A stretch of DNA of 64,000 bases from Microglena sp. YARC. Lineage: Eukaryota > Chlorophyta > Chlorophyceae > Chlamydomonadales > Chlamydomonadaceae. The stretch lies in contig CM039462.1 in the NCBI GenBank assembly GCA_022414725.1, positions 39,839,668 to 39,903,667 on the forward strand, read 5' to 3'. Made by a program: the position numbers and the translations under genes. This document shows positions 30,701-57,900 of this stretch, in pieces (position 1 is the stretch's first letter; the number at the start of each line of letters is the position of its first letter). The notes beneath the pieces are model-generated. The model was not told the origin of the DNA. It ran no database searches and saw only the letters and a program-made list of their open reading frames with translations.

Positions 30701-32326
30701 GTGAGGTATTGGGTCAGCTAGATTTGGGCCAGCTAGGTATTGGGTCAGCTAGGTATTGAGACAGCTAGGTATTGAGACAGTGAGGTATTGGGTCAGCTAG
30801 ATTTAGGCCAGCTAGGTATTGGGTCAGCTAGGTATTGAGACAGTGAGGTATTGGGTCAGCTAGATTTGGGCCAGCTAGGTATTGGGTCAGCTAGGTATTG
30901 AGACAGTGAGGTATTGGGTCAGCTAGATTTGGGCCAGCTAGGTATCGGGTCAGCTAGGTAATGAGACAGTGAGGTATTGGGTCAGCTAGATTTGGGCCAG
31001 CTAGGTATTGGGTCAGCTAGGTATTGAGACAGTGTGGTATTGGGTCGGCCAGGTTTTGGGGCAGCTGGGTATTGGGGCAGTGAGGTATGTGGGTTGAGGG
31101 GCAGTGGCACAGTGGCTCTTTGCGCTGATTGGGACTTAGATCAAAACATGTAATGTGATGTGTAAATGCGGATGTGTTATTGTATATGTGTAAATGTATG
31201 TGTACATGTGTATGTGTAAATGTAAATGTGTAAATGTGTACGTGCAAATGTCTAAGTGTAAATATGTTTGTGTAAGCGTTTATGTGTATGTATCAATGTA
31301 TGTGTGTAAATGTATGTGTGATGTGCCATAAATGCATTTACCTTGGTTTGAAAATCTTTTGATTTGTTAGGAGTTGGAAATGTGAAGAAACCAGACATCC
31401 TGTATGTTGTGTAGTTTTGTGTTGTATAATGTAGTATTGCCTATTGTAGTGCTTAGCCTGGTTTTGTTGTGTTACATCACGTGGTATGGCGCGGAGCTGC
31501 ATTGTGGTGTAGGATAGTGCCACGGGTTGTACATTAGTGTACCGCCTACCTCGGTACCAAAGTACTGGTTGATTGGTGACTCAGGAGATTGGAGGACAGA
31601 CATTGCGTTGGCTTGGGCAGATTCAAAGGGTCCACTCCCAACAACAACGGGGGTGACCTTAGGAAGGGCTTCCTCAGGCTGAGCAGCCTCAGCACTGTGA
31701 GAATATGAGTGGAGCAAATAATGGGTAAAGGCAGTATGCGCGCACAGGAGGGTAGAGATTTGTTGTCATATTCTGCTTTGTCGTTCTGTGTAGTGGAAGT
31801 ATCTTGTACTGAATACAGTGTGTCTGTGTGAGTGTGTTGGTTGATTGGCCTTGATTGGAAATTTGGAATGGCAGGCTGTTCGCTGTATATCTTTGGATTA
31901 CCACTGGACTGTAAGCAGGAGGATATGTTGGCCTACTGGTCAAAAGTGGATCAGGCATATGTGCACCCAGTACAGAGTGCACGAAGGGGTCCAGAGCAAC
32001 ATCAGGCACAATGATATCTCACACATTGTAACTTCAAATTCTTGATCCTGCTGGGCCTTTCTACTATCTGACCGCAGTATGTCTTTTTGCGCGGTGGCAT
32101 CCATTGTTTGCTTAAATTGGCTATCGGAGTAAAAAAACGCATCCCGACACCTACGGCATGCAGACAGACGACCATGCGATACGGCTGTTACTCACTTGGT
32201 CCGGCAAATGCCCAGCTTGTTGATTCTTACGCGAGGTGAAGCGATCAATGAGGGGCTTTGGAGTCTGGCTGCCGATGAGGTGCTGCCGAGCAGCATGGGT
32301 CGTGAGGCTTGCATGGAAGCTTGCAT
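26726..32326 (-). CDS. ICMT/PEMT-type membrane methyltransferase, predicted plastid-targeted (complete gene)
   Basis: There are six exons on the minus strand: 32196-32326, 31550-31694, 29040-29150, 28070-28202, 27325-27455 and 26726-26818. All have GT-AG borders and agreeing phases, giving 247 residues and a TAA stop. The N-terminus (MQASMQASRPMLLGSTSSAA) is Ser/Ala/Arg-rich without acids, as in plastid transit peptides. Four hydrophobic segments lie at about 106-128, 130-154, 183-198 and 204-215. The motif SIVRHPMFAGVL (around 178-189) and EEAALTKHYPEYATY with a final VNKFIPF are the cofactor-binding hallmarks of isoprenylcysteine/phospholipid methyltransferases. The family transfers methyl from S-adenosylmethionine to a membrane-embedded substrate; the substrate here is unknown. 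The start ATG is the first after an in-frame TAG. Confidence 0.85.
26930..27013. repeat. dispersed (AATA)n-tailed repeat, copy 1
   Basis: aaataaataaatagtgcgcc ... ttgagggggccagcccgtttg ... ggggccaaccacca is repeated nearly exactly at 36387-36466. Shorter relatives form a triplet at 36570-36716. It may be a reverse, diverged SINE tail. Confidence 0.7.
27325..27455 (-). CDS. methyltransferase gene, exon 5 (RHP motif)
   Basis: It starts with 2 nt of a split Gly codon and ends in phase 0 (donor GTGAGG). MYSIVRHPMFAGVLMLCFGF carries the conserved Arg-His-Pro. A second hydrophobic stretch ends in LLLWFVLEKK. Confidence 0.9.
27707..28069. repeat. C-run and ~60-bp minisatellite next to exon 4 donor
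   Basis: A ~30-bp C-run is followed by about five ~60-bp units (caacacgccccaactctaac ... cagtacttgggccctacaaa). They abut the donor of methyltransferase exon 4. Confidence 0.78.
28070..28202 (-). CDS. methyltransferase gene, exon 4 (TM2)
   Basis: Phase 0 start, 1-nt end, donor GTAGGT. GLIHLIGILLLSAGIVTIIY is a clear membrane helix, then CLGKNFSPLPTPRKMHKLV, the loop before the RHP motif. Confidence 0.88.
28353..28521 (+). repeat. GGGAGCCCCC-family element inserted in an AT-rich array
   Basis: A full-length relative of 523-715. It interrupts the gatgttcaacaagtcctctt array, with ttttatgtt on both flanks as a likely short TSD. This supports mobility. Confidence 0.7.
28530..28830. repeat. ~44-bp AT-rich minisatellite
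   Basis: About six copies of tatttcgatgttcaacaagtcctctttttatgttata. One copy lies left of the inserted element (near 28318). Non-coding, methyltransferase intron 3. Confidence 0.78.
29040..29150 (-). CDS. methyltransferase gene, exon 3 (TM1)
   Basis: 37 codons, phase 0 both ends, donor GTATGC. ELIEELADPGGGNPVNALLL then VEFAALFLIVFQPIALK, giving the first membrane segment. Confidence 0.85.
29369..29575. mobile_element. compact TIR (foldback) element
   Basis: The left end (cttttcttttcagctacgag...cttctaggtagctcccc) and the right end (ggggagctgcctagtagctg...tagctgaaaagaaaag) are inverted repeats of about 45 bp with mismatches. The internal 100 bp are non-coding. A solitary left end occurs at about 27205-27240, and the family is expanded at 22190-23600. 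Confidence 0.7.
29725..29795 (-). mobile_element. possible diverged SINE tail (reverse)
   Basis: ataacgtctggaggggcgtgatattgagggg resembles the reverse of the SINE tail (ccccaccaggcgttat). Divergence is high. Confidence 0.4.
30040..31075. repeat. ~120-bp composite minisatellite (ggtcagctaggtattg)
   Basis: Over 1 kb of alternating ~20-bp sub-units: aggtattgggtcagctaggt, attgagacagtgaggtattg and gatttgggccagct. They are arranged in a higher-order unit of about 105-120 bp repeated nine or more times. It lies in methyltransferase intron 2. Confidence 0.85.
31550..31694 (-). CDS. methyltransferase gene, exon 2
   Basis: 1 nt of a split Asn codon plus 48 codons, ending in phase 0, acceptor attctcacag, donor GTAGGC. 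It encodes AEAAQPEEALPKVTPVVVGS and an acidic/polar linker, the start of the mature protein after the transit peptide. Confidence 0.82.
32196..32326 (-). CDS. methyltransferase gene, exon 1 (transit peptide)
   Basis: It starts at the first ATG after an in-frame TAG and ends with 2 nt at donor ACCAA|GTGAGT. It is rich in Ser, Ala, Arg and Leu, with no Asp or Glu in 43 residues. Confidence 0.8.
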
Positions 32327-33961
32327 GGTGAGGTAGATGTCGAGTTGCGAAATGCGCTCCTACAACTTTGTAGAACGACTACTGGTGAGAATTGCTGGGA
32401 CAACCTGCAGGGACCGGAAGCGGAGACAAATAAGGAGGCGGGGAGGAAAGGCCTTGAGTGGCGTGGGAACGAAGTCGAGGGGCGTAACAAGGCAAGCGGT
32501 GCAAGGCAAGGTGTGATCCTCAGTCAGTGATCTACGGCTCGTGCCAGGACCACGTGGCCCAAGGCTGGTGGGTGGCTGGTGGCTAACCTCACCCTGAAAT
32601 GGCCTCGAATCTTCCGGAAGCTGACCTCGACACAATATTGTTGATCGTATGCGCAGGGGACCGCGTTGAGTTCGTGAGTCCAGGAGCTCAAGTTTCTCCG
32701 TGTGGCGAGTTCGGGATGCAATGTTAAGGGAAATAAATAAATGGACGTACATCGGCGTGGCTTCAGGAGCGAGCATACCCGATGCGTTGCGAGGTGCAGC
32801 TGAGCGAGGCGGGGTAATTGCGAGTTCCCGACAAAGTCCACCCGATTTGAAACCAGAGGAACGATGCGGATGCATTTGATCACTGATGATACCTGCTCTG
32901 TATCCTTCCCGATTCTTCAGAAAATAAACAAGTTTTGATCGAGGTGTGATCTGGAAGCTTCTCTGTCGAAGGGACAACTGACCCCAACTGACATTTTCAA
33001 GTTTTCAAAGCGACAATTGTGAGCAGATGAGCAGGTACCCGTCGCTCCCTATCTTCAAACAGCTACCAGCTCCTCTATTTCCACGCTTCACAGGAGAGAG
33101 TCATGTTTGTGTAATTGATCTCTAGGTCCGACTCGGAGGCACGAGATACGCTATCCTCCCCCAGCCCCGCCCTCTGTTGTCTTCTTTCTTTCTTTCACAC
33201 AGAAAGCAATGCGAGAAAGTCTGCGCTTCTTCCGGTTGCTCACTACGTAATGCAGCTTTTCCGCGCAAAGTTTGATTTTGAACGATGCGCGAGCAGTCTT
33301 GGCCGCCCTCTGCCGATGAACACACCCCTCCGATGCAGTGACGTCTTGGTGTCTTCACCGTACTAGTTGAAAGCGAGTGCGCAGGTTCAGAACCCTCGAC
33401 CCGAAAGCCTGACAGGACTTCCTGCTTGCTTGGCCCTGTAGTTGTCCACTGGGAGTGTGCAAGGTCAGAACCCTGGACCTGGAAGACAGGGAGGAACTTC
33501 AGCTCACTTGCTTACCTTCACACCTTGGGCTTGCTCTCAAATTAAGCACGGTACCTCAAAAACCTGGCGATCTCCTCTCAGAAGTTCATCCTCCGCTTTT
33601 TAGAATCCTGGACCTGGGAAGCAGGAGCACAAGTTATTGCCCCGCTCAAGCAGCCTTTGCAGAGTGAGATCTTAGGGCAGAGGCGCATCGATCCTCTGTC
33701 AGCTAGTCAGCTGTACCTGGGGCTAGATTGCTCACTCTCTAGCTAGCACCTGTACTCTCCAGTTTGTAGCTCTGCCCTCCAGCTGGCACCTACACTATCC
33801 AGTTTGCAGCTCTACCCTCCAGCTAGCACCTGCACTCTTCAGTTTGCAGCTGTGCCCTCCCGCTACAGACTGCACTCTCCAGTTTGCAGATATACCCTCC
33901 AGCTAGCTCCTGCACCCTCCAAGTAGCTGGCCTTTGCCTGGCCAAAGCCTGTCCAACAGCC
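32327..33961. promoter_or_regulatory. 1.6-kb divergent intergenic region
   Basis: It lies between the start codons of the leftward methyltransferase gene and the rightward RING gene, so it must hold both promoters and 5' UTRs. No TATA-like core can be assigned. It includes diverged copies of a ~100-bp unit (gttcagaaccctcgacc / gtcagaaccctggacctgg, 33385 and 33465). A 205-codon minus-strand frame at 32360-32977 shows no conserved motif. Confidence 0.5.
33718..33935. repeat. ~40-bp minisatellite just upstream of the RING gene start
   Basis: About five copies of ccctccagctagcacctgcactctccagtttgcag end about 30 bp before the chosen ATG. It probably lies in the 5' UTR or promoter. The alternative in-frame ATG at 33884 would translate part of it. 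Confidence 0.78.
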
Positions 33962-50086
<16,125 letters not shown>

Positions 50087-50596
50087 GTAGGGTGCATGTG
50101 TGGGTGTAGCTGTAGGTATGGGTGGCTGTGTGTGTATGTGTGGGTGTAGCTGTAGGTATGGGTGGCTGTGTGTGTATACGTGGGTGTAGCTGTAGGTATG
50201 GGTGGCTGTGTGTGTATGTGTGGGTGTAGCTGTAGGTATGGGTGGCTGTGTGTGTATGCGTGGGTGTAGCTGTAGGTATGGGTGGCTGTGTGTGTATGTG
50301 TGGGTGTAGCTGTAGGTATGGGTGGCTGTGTGTGTATGTGTGGGTGTAGCTGTAGGTATGGGTGGCTGTGTGTGTATGTGTGGGTGTTGCTGTAGGCATG
50401 GGTGGCTGTGTGTGTATGTGTGGGTGTAGCTGTAGGTATGGGTGGCTGTGTGTGTATGCGTGGGTGTAGCTGTAGGTATGGGTGGCTGTGTGTGTATGTG
50501 TGGGTGTAGCTGTAGGTATGGGTGGCTGTGTGTGTATGTGTGGGTGTAGCTGTAGGTATGGGTGGCTGTGTGTGTATGTGTGGGTGTAGCTGTAGG
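50087..50596. repeat. 40-bp satellite, same family as 11585-12271 (opposite orientation)
   Basis: About 12.5 near-identical copies of tgggtgtagctgtaggtatg ggtggctgtgtgtgtatg start immediately after the exon 8 donor. The reverse complement equals the unit inside the 11.5-12.3 kb insertion. Confidence 0.9.
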
Positions 50597-50700
50597 CACA
50601 GTGACTATAGCTAGCTCTGGCTTACGCTATGGTGTCCTTAACTCCACGTCCTGTGAGTAACGGTATTACACGGATGTAACAATTCCAATTTCAATATCAA
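50597..50700 (+). mobile_element. element E with 12-bp TSD
   Basis: Flanked by tgtagctgtagg (50585-50596 and 50701-50712). It inserted within the 40-bp satellite. It carries cagtgactatagctagctct ... acggatgtaacaattccaat. Confidence 0.8.
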
Positions 50701-51395
50701 TGTAGCTGTAGGTATGGGTGGCTGTGTGTGTATGTGTGGGTGTAGCTGTATGTGTGGATGTAGGTGTGGGGGTGGGGGTGGGCATAGCTGTATGCTAGGG
50801 TGTAGCTGTGGGTGCCGGTGTACCTGTGGGGAGGTGTAGCTGTATGTTTGGGTGTAGCTGTGGGTACTGGTGTACCTGTGGGTACCGGTGTACCTGTGGG
50901 TGTGGGTGTGGGCATAGCTGTATGTTTGGGTGTAGCTGTGGGTGCCGGTGTACCTGTGGGTGCGAGTGTAGCTGTAGGTGTGGGCATAGCTGTGTGTTTG
51001 GGTGTAGCTGTGGGTGCCCATGTGGGTGTAGCTGTAGGTGTGGGTGTAATTGTAGGTGTGGGTGTTGCTGTAGGTGTGGGTGTAGCTGTAGGTGTGGGTG
51101 TTGCTGTAGGTGTGGGTGTAGCTGTAGGTGTGGGTGTCTCTGTAGGTGTGGGTGTAGCTGTGTGTTTGGGTGTGGGTGTGGGTACCGGTGTGCCTGTGGG
51201 TGTGGGCATAGCTGTGTGTTTGGGTGTAGCTGTGGGTACCGGTGTACCTGTGGGTGTGGGTGTAGCTGTAGGTGTGGGTGTGGGCATAGCTGTGTGTTTC
51301 GGTGTAGCTGTGGGTACAGGTGTACCTGTGGGTGAGGGTGTAGCTGTGGGTGTGGGCGTAGCTGAGTGTTTGGGTGTAGCTGTGGGTGTGTACGA
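50701..51395. repeat. degenerate 12/18-bp minisatellite (gtagctgtgggt)
   Basis: Units such as gtgtagctgtaggtgtgg and accggtgtacctgtgggt look derived from the 40-bp satellite. Long frames on both strands are artefacts. Confidence 0.82.
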
Positions 51396-51610
51396 AGGGT
51401 GAGGTTGTGGAAATTACAGGAAGAGAGGACGCCGTAGACAGTTGGGAGAAACAGTGTAGCTAGGATCGCGCCCAAGTCAACTTCTGCAATCCAATCCAAT
51501 AATGTCGTATGTGTTACAGTCAAGGGGTAGCCAATTAGGGTAAGGGACTTGCCAATCTCGACAACAATCAAGACAACTCTGGAACTATAGAACTTGTAAG
51601 AGATTTTTTT
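51396..51610. other. unique segment; possible terminal exon of the TRAIP-like gene
   Basis: aaattacag at 51411-51419 followed by GAAGAGAGGACGCCGTAG would end the protein with EERTP in the right phase. The pyrimidine tract is poor and no poly(A) signal was identified. Confidence 0.25.
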
Positions 51611-51812
51611 TGCGGAGCCCCCTTTTCAAGGGGGCGGGAGCCCCCAGGGTTACCCCATTGTCCGTTTGACCGCCCCCCCAAAACATAGAAGCCTGACACG
51701 TCAGCCAGCTGTCTCCAAGTCATAACTAACTGGCTTCGTTCAGCTCCATTTCCGTTGCCACCTTTCGTTCCGCTGCCAACATACTCCGCCAATTTTCCGC
51801 GTCGCTTGCAAA
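51611..51812 (+). repeat. GGGAGCCCCC-family element
   Basis: Full-length copy. It has the left hairpin (gcccccttttcaagggggc), the tgtccgtttgaccg stretch, aagcctgacacgtcagcc and an end at ccgcgtcgcttgc. Confidence 0.78.
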
Positions 51813-51959
51813 GCTACAGAGTTGTTTTCAGTCTTAGAAAGGGGGTCTCCATGAAGCAATCAGGGATTTCGTTTCATTCAAGGTTTGGCTTCTGGTAGCG
51901 ATTTGGGTAGGCGGCCTGAAGGGCCAGCCTGGGGGGTTCTGGGGGCGGGGCCAAGACTC

Positions 51960-54900
51960 AAAACCACTAAAAACCTGTCCAATTAAAACCAATCCAGTCC
52001 TAACCAATTAAATATAGATCCAAACTAATCCAATCCAACTCCACCTGATCCCAACCAATCAAATCCAGTCCAATCCAATCGAAATTAAATCAAAATCCAC
52101 CCAATCAAAACCAGTCCAATCCAACTCCAATTCCAACCCAATCCCATCCAATCCAATCAAAAACAAATCAAATCAAAATCCACCCAATCAAAGTTCAATT
52201 CAATCCAATTCCAACCCAATCCAAATCGACCTGATCCCTCCATCCAACCTTTCCAGTCCCTGTTTAGACCCAACCCATCAAATTATTATCCCATCCCTTA
52301 TTAATCCTAACCCATCCAATACTGATCCAGTCCCTGTTTAGACCCAACCCATCAAATTATTATCCGATCCCTTATTAATCCTAACCCATCCAATACTGAT
52401 CCAGTCCCTGTTTAGACCCAACCCATCAAATTATTATCCGATCCCTTATTAATCCTAACCCATCCAATACTGATCCAGTCCCTGTTTAGACCCAACCCAT
52501 CAAATTATTATCCGATCCCTTATTAATCCTAACCCATCCAATAACTGATCCAGTCCCTGTTTAGACCCAACCCATCAAATTATTATTCCCATCCTCATAA
52601 TCAATACTCATTAATCCCTAACCCATCCAATACTGATCCAGTCCCTGTTTAAGACCAACCCATCAAATTATTATCCAACCCCTTTGTAGTCCTAACCCAT
52701 CCAATACTGATCCAGTCCCTGTTTAAACCCAACCCATCCAATTATTATCCAATCCCTTTGTAGTCCTAACCCATCCATTTACCCAGTCCCTGTTTAGACC
52801 CAACCCATCAAATATTATCCATCCCTCAAACCCATCCAATACTGATCCAGTCCCTGTTTAGACGCCAACCCATTCAAATTATTATCCCATCCTCATTAAT
52901 CCTAACCCATCCAATACTGATCCAGTCCCTGTTTAGACCCAACCCATCAAATTATTATCATCCCTCATTAATCCTAACCCATCCAATACTGATCCAGTCC
53001 CTGTTTAGACCCAACCCATCAAATTATTATCCCATCCCTCATTAATCCTAACCCATCCAATACTGATCCAGTCCCTGTTTAGACCCAACCCATCAAATTA
53101 TTATCCACCCCTCATTAATCCTAACACCATCCAATACTGATTCCAGTCCTGTTTAAACCAACCCATCAAATTATTATCCATCCCTCATTAATCCTAACCC
53201 ATCAATACTGATCCAGTCCCTGTTTAGACCAACCCATCAAAATTTAATTATCCATCCCTCATTAATCCTAACCATCCAATACTGATCCAGTCCCTGTTTA
53301 GACCCAACCCATCAAATTATTATCCAACCCCTCATTAATCCTAACCCATCCAATACTGATCCAGTCCCTGTTTAAACCCAACCAACCGCAGTCAAATTAT
53401 TATCCCATCCCTCATTAATCCTAACCCATCCAATACTGGATCCAGTCCCTGTTTAAACCCAACCCTATCAATTATTTATCCCATCTCATTAATCCTAACC
53501 CATCCAATACTGATCCAGTCCTGTTTAGACCGCAACCCATTCAAGTTTATTATCCATCCCTCATTAATCCTAACCCATCCAATACTGATCCAGTCCCTGT
53601 TTTACCGACCCAACCCATCAAATTATTATCCCATCCCTCATTAATCCTAACCCATCCAATACTGATTCCAGTCCCTGTTTAGAACCAGCCCATCAAAATT
53701 ATTTATCCAATCCCTTATTAATCCTAACCCATCCAATACTGATCCAGTCCTGTTTTAGACCCAACCCATCAAATTATTATCCAATCCCTTATTAATCCTA
53801 ACCATCCAATACTGATCCAGTCCTGTTTAGACCCAACCATCAAATTATTATCCCATCCCTCATTAATCCTAACCCATCCAATACTGATCCAGTCCCTGTT
53901 TAGACCCAACCCATCAAATTATTAATCCAACCCTCATTAAATCTAATATGCCATCAATACTGATCCAGTCCTGTTTAACCCAACCCATCCAATTATTATC
54001 CAATCCCTTTGTATCCCACCCATCCAATTACTGATCCAGTCCCTGTTTAGACCCTACCATCAAATTATTACCCATCCCCTCATTAATCCTAACACCATCC
54101 AAACTGATCCAGTCCTGTTTAGACCCAACCCATCAAATTATTATTCCATCCTAATTAATCCTAACCCATCCAATACTGATCCAGTCCCTGTTTAGAACAA
54201 CATCAATTATTATCCATCCCTCATTAATCCTAACCATGCAATACTGATCCAGTCCTGTTTAGACCCAACCCAAAATTATTATCCATCCCTCATTAATTAA
54301 CCCATCCAATACTGATCCAGTCCCTTGTTTTAGACCCAACCCATCAATTTATTATTATCCAACACCTCATTAAATCCTAACCCATCCAAATACTGATCAG
54401 TCCCTGTCTAAACCCCAACCCATCAAATTATTATCCAAATCCCTTTGTAGTTAACCCATCAATACTGATCCATTAAACCCACCCATCCAAATTATTATCC
54501 AATCCTTTGTAGTCCCTAACCCATCGAATACTGATCGCAGTCCCTGTTTTTTAGAACTCCATTCAAAATTATTATCCCATTCCTCATTATTAATCGTCTA
54601 ACCCTAATCAATACTGATCCAGTCCCTGTTTAGACCCAGCCCATCAAATTATTATCCAATCCCTTATTAATCCTAACCCATCCAATACTGATCCAGTCCC
54701 TGTTTAGACCCAACCCATCAAATTATTATATCCAATCCTTAATCCTAACCCATCCAATACTGATCCAGTCCCTGTTTAGACCCAACCATCAAATTATATC
54801 CAATCCAACCCCTCATTAATCCTAACCATCCCAATACTGATCCAGTCCCTGTTTAGACCCAACCCATCAAATTATTATCCAACCCCTCATTAATCCTAAC

Positions 54901-57900
54901 CCATCCAATACTGATCCAGTCCCTGTTTAGACCCAACCCATCAAATTATTATCCAACCCCTCATTAATCCTAACCCATCCAATACTGATCCAGTCCCTGT
55001 CCTCACCATCCCAATCCCTAATCCTAACCCATCCAGCTCCATGACCCAACCCATACAAATTATTATTCATTAATCCAATTAATCCTAAACCCATCCAATT
55101 TCCAGTCCCTGTTTAGACCCAACCATCATCCACATTAATCCTAACCCATCCAATACTGATCCAGTCCCTGTTTAGACCCAACCCATCAAATTATTATCCA
55201 ATCCCTTTGTAGTCCTAACCCATCCAATACTGATCCAGTCCCTGTTTAGACCCAACCCATCAAATTATTATCCAATCCTCATAATAACCCATCCAATTGA
55301 TCCAGTCCCTGTTTAGACCCAACCCATCAAATTATTTATCCCATCCCCCTAACCATCCACATACTGATCCAGTCCCTGTTTAGACCAACCCATCAAATTA
55401 CCCAATCCTAATTGACCCAACCCATCAAATTATTATCCTCCTTATTAATCCTAACCCATAACAATACTGATCCAGTCCTGTTTACCCCACCCATCAAATT
55501 TCCAATTATCTGACCATCCCATATCAAATTATTAATGCCTAACCCATCATACTGATCCAGTCCCTGTTTAGACCCAACCCATCAAATTATTATCCATTTC
55601 CAATTAATCCTAACCATCCAATACTGATCCAGATCCCTGTTTAGTTTATCCATCCCAACTAACCCATCCAATACTGACCAGTCCTGTTTAACCCATCCAA
55701 ATCCATCCTAACCCATCCAAGTCCTGTTTCATTATTAGTCCTCCAAATTATTAACCCATCCAATACTGATCCAGTCCCTGTTTAGACCCAACATCAAATT
55801 ATTATATCCATCCCTCATTAATCCTAACCCATCCAATACTGATCCAGTCCCTGTTTAGACCCAACCCATCAAATTATTATCCCATCCCTCATTAATCCTA
55901 ACCATCCAATACTGATCCAGTCCCTGTTTTAGACCCAACCCATTCAAATTATTATCCAACCTCATTTAATCCTAACCCATCCAATACTGATCCAGTCCCT
56001 GTTTACCATCATCCCATCCCTACTTAATGCCCCCCTCCCATCCTGTTTATAATCCCTTTTGTCCATCCAATATGAATCCAGTCCCTGTTTTAGACCCAAC
56101 CCATCAAATTATTATCCCATCCCTCATTATCACTAACCCATCATACTGATCCAGTCCCTGTTTAGACCAACCCATCATCCAATCCCGTTCATTAATCTAA
56201 CCTCATCCAATACTGATCCAGTCCCTGTTAGACCCAACCCATTCCAAATTATATCTTCCATCCCTTTATTAAGGTCCTGTCCTAACCCATCATTAATACT
56301 GATCATCCCTGTTTAGACCCAACCATCAAATTATTATCCCATCCCTCATTAATCCTAACCCATCCAATACTGATCCAGTCCTGTTTAGACCAACCCATCA
56401 ATTATTATCCCATCCTCATTAATCCTAACCCATCCAATACTAATCCAGTCCTGTTTTAGACCCAACCCATCAATTATTATACCATCACCTCATTAATCCT
56501 AACCCATCCAATACTGATCCAGTGCCTGTTTTAAGACCCAACCCATCAAATTATTTATCCATCTCATTAATCCTAACCCATCAATTGATCCATCCCTGTT
56601 TAGACAACCTCATCAAATTATATCACCTCCTCATTAATCCGAACCCATCCAATACTGTATCCAGTCATAATTATACCTGTTTTAGAACCCCATCAAATTT
56701 ATATATCCAATCTTTATTAATCCTATACAATTCCAGTCCTGTTTGGCTCATCATTGATTAATCCCCATCCTCAAATTATTAATCTATCCTTATTATCTTA
56801 CCCATCCAATACTGATCCAGTCTGTTATTTAGACCACCATCAACCATCAAAAATATTTGATATCCATCCCTCTTAAATCCTAAAAACCCATCCAATACTG
56901 AGAACCCAGTCCTGTTTTAGACCCAACCCATCAAATTATTATCCAACCCCCATTTAATCCTAACCTTCCAACTGATCCCGTCCTGTTTAAAACCCAACCC
57001 ATCCAATATAACCAATCCCTTTGTAAGTCCATCTATACATTCTGATCCTGTGATTCCAGTCCCTGTTAGACCCAACCCCAAATTATTATAAGAACCCCTA
57101 TTAAAACCATCAAATTATTATTCCATCTCAGTCCCTGTAATCACCATCCAATCTGTAAACCCAACCCATCAAATTATTAGGTCGCGGCATCCCTTAGACC
57201 TAACCCATCCGATTATTATTCAGTCCCTATTACTTAGACCACCCATCAAAATTATTATCCATCCCTCATTAATCCTAACCCATGCCAATACTGGGATCCA
57301 GTCCTGATTAGACCCCAACCCAGTCCCGTGTTTTAGCACCAAACATTATTATCCATGCCCCTCATTAATCCTCAACCCAATCCAATACTGATCCAGTCTG
57401 TTTAGACCCAACCTCCTCTTATTTCCAACCGCCTCTTAATCCTAACCCATCCAATACTGATACAGTTCTGTTTAAACCCAACCCATCAAAATTATTATCC
57501 AATCCCTTTGTATCTATCCTAACCCATCCAATACGTGATCCCAGTCCTGTTTAGAAACCATACCCATGTGCCAATCATTATTATTATCCCAATCCCCTTT
57601 GTGTCCATACCCCAATCCAATACTTGATCATTGTCCTGTTTACCCAACCCAACAATTAAGTTCAGTTATCCAAAGCCGCCTCATTAATCCCGAACGCGCA
57701 TACTATATACTGATTACAGTCCCCGTTTTTAGACCCAACCAACATCACAATTATTATCATCCCTCATTAATCCTAACATCAATACTGGATCGTCCTGTTA
57801 GACCACATCAAATTTATTATCCCATCCCTCGATTTAATCTTAACCCATCCAATACTGATACCAGTCCTGTTTTTAGACCAACCCATCAATTATTATCCGC

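Noticed and set aside
32360..32977. 205-codon minus-strand frame upstream of the methyltransferase
   Set aside because: Different frame from the transit-peptide exon, no motif, overlaps the presumed 5' UTR/promoter.
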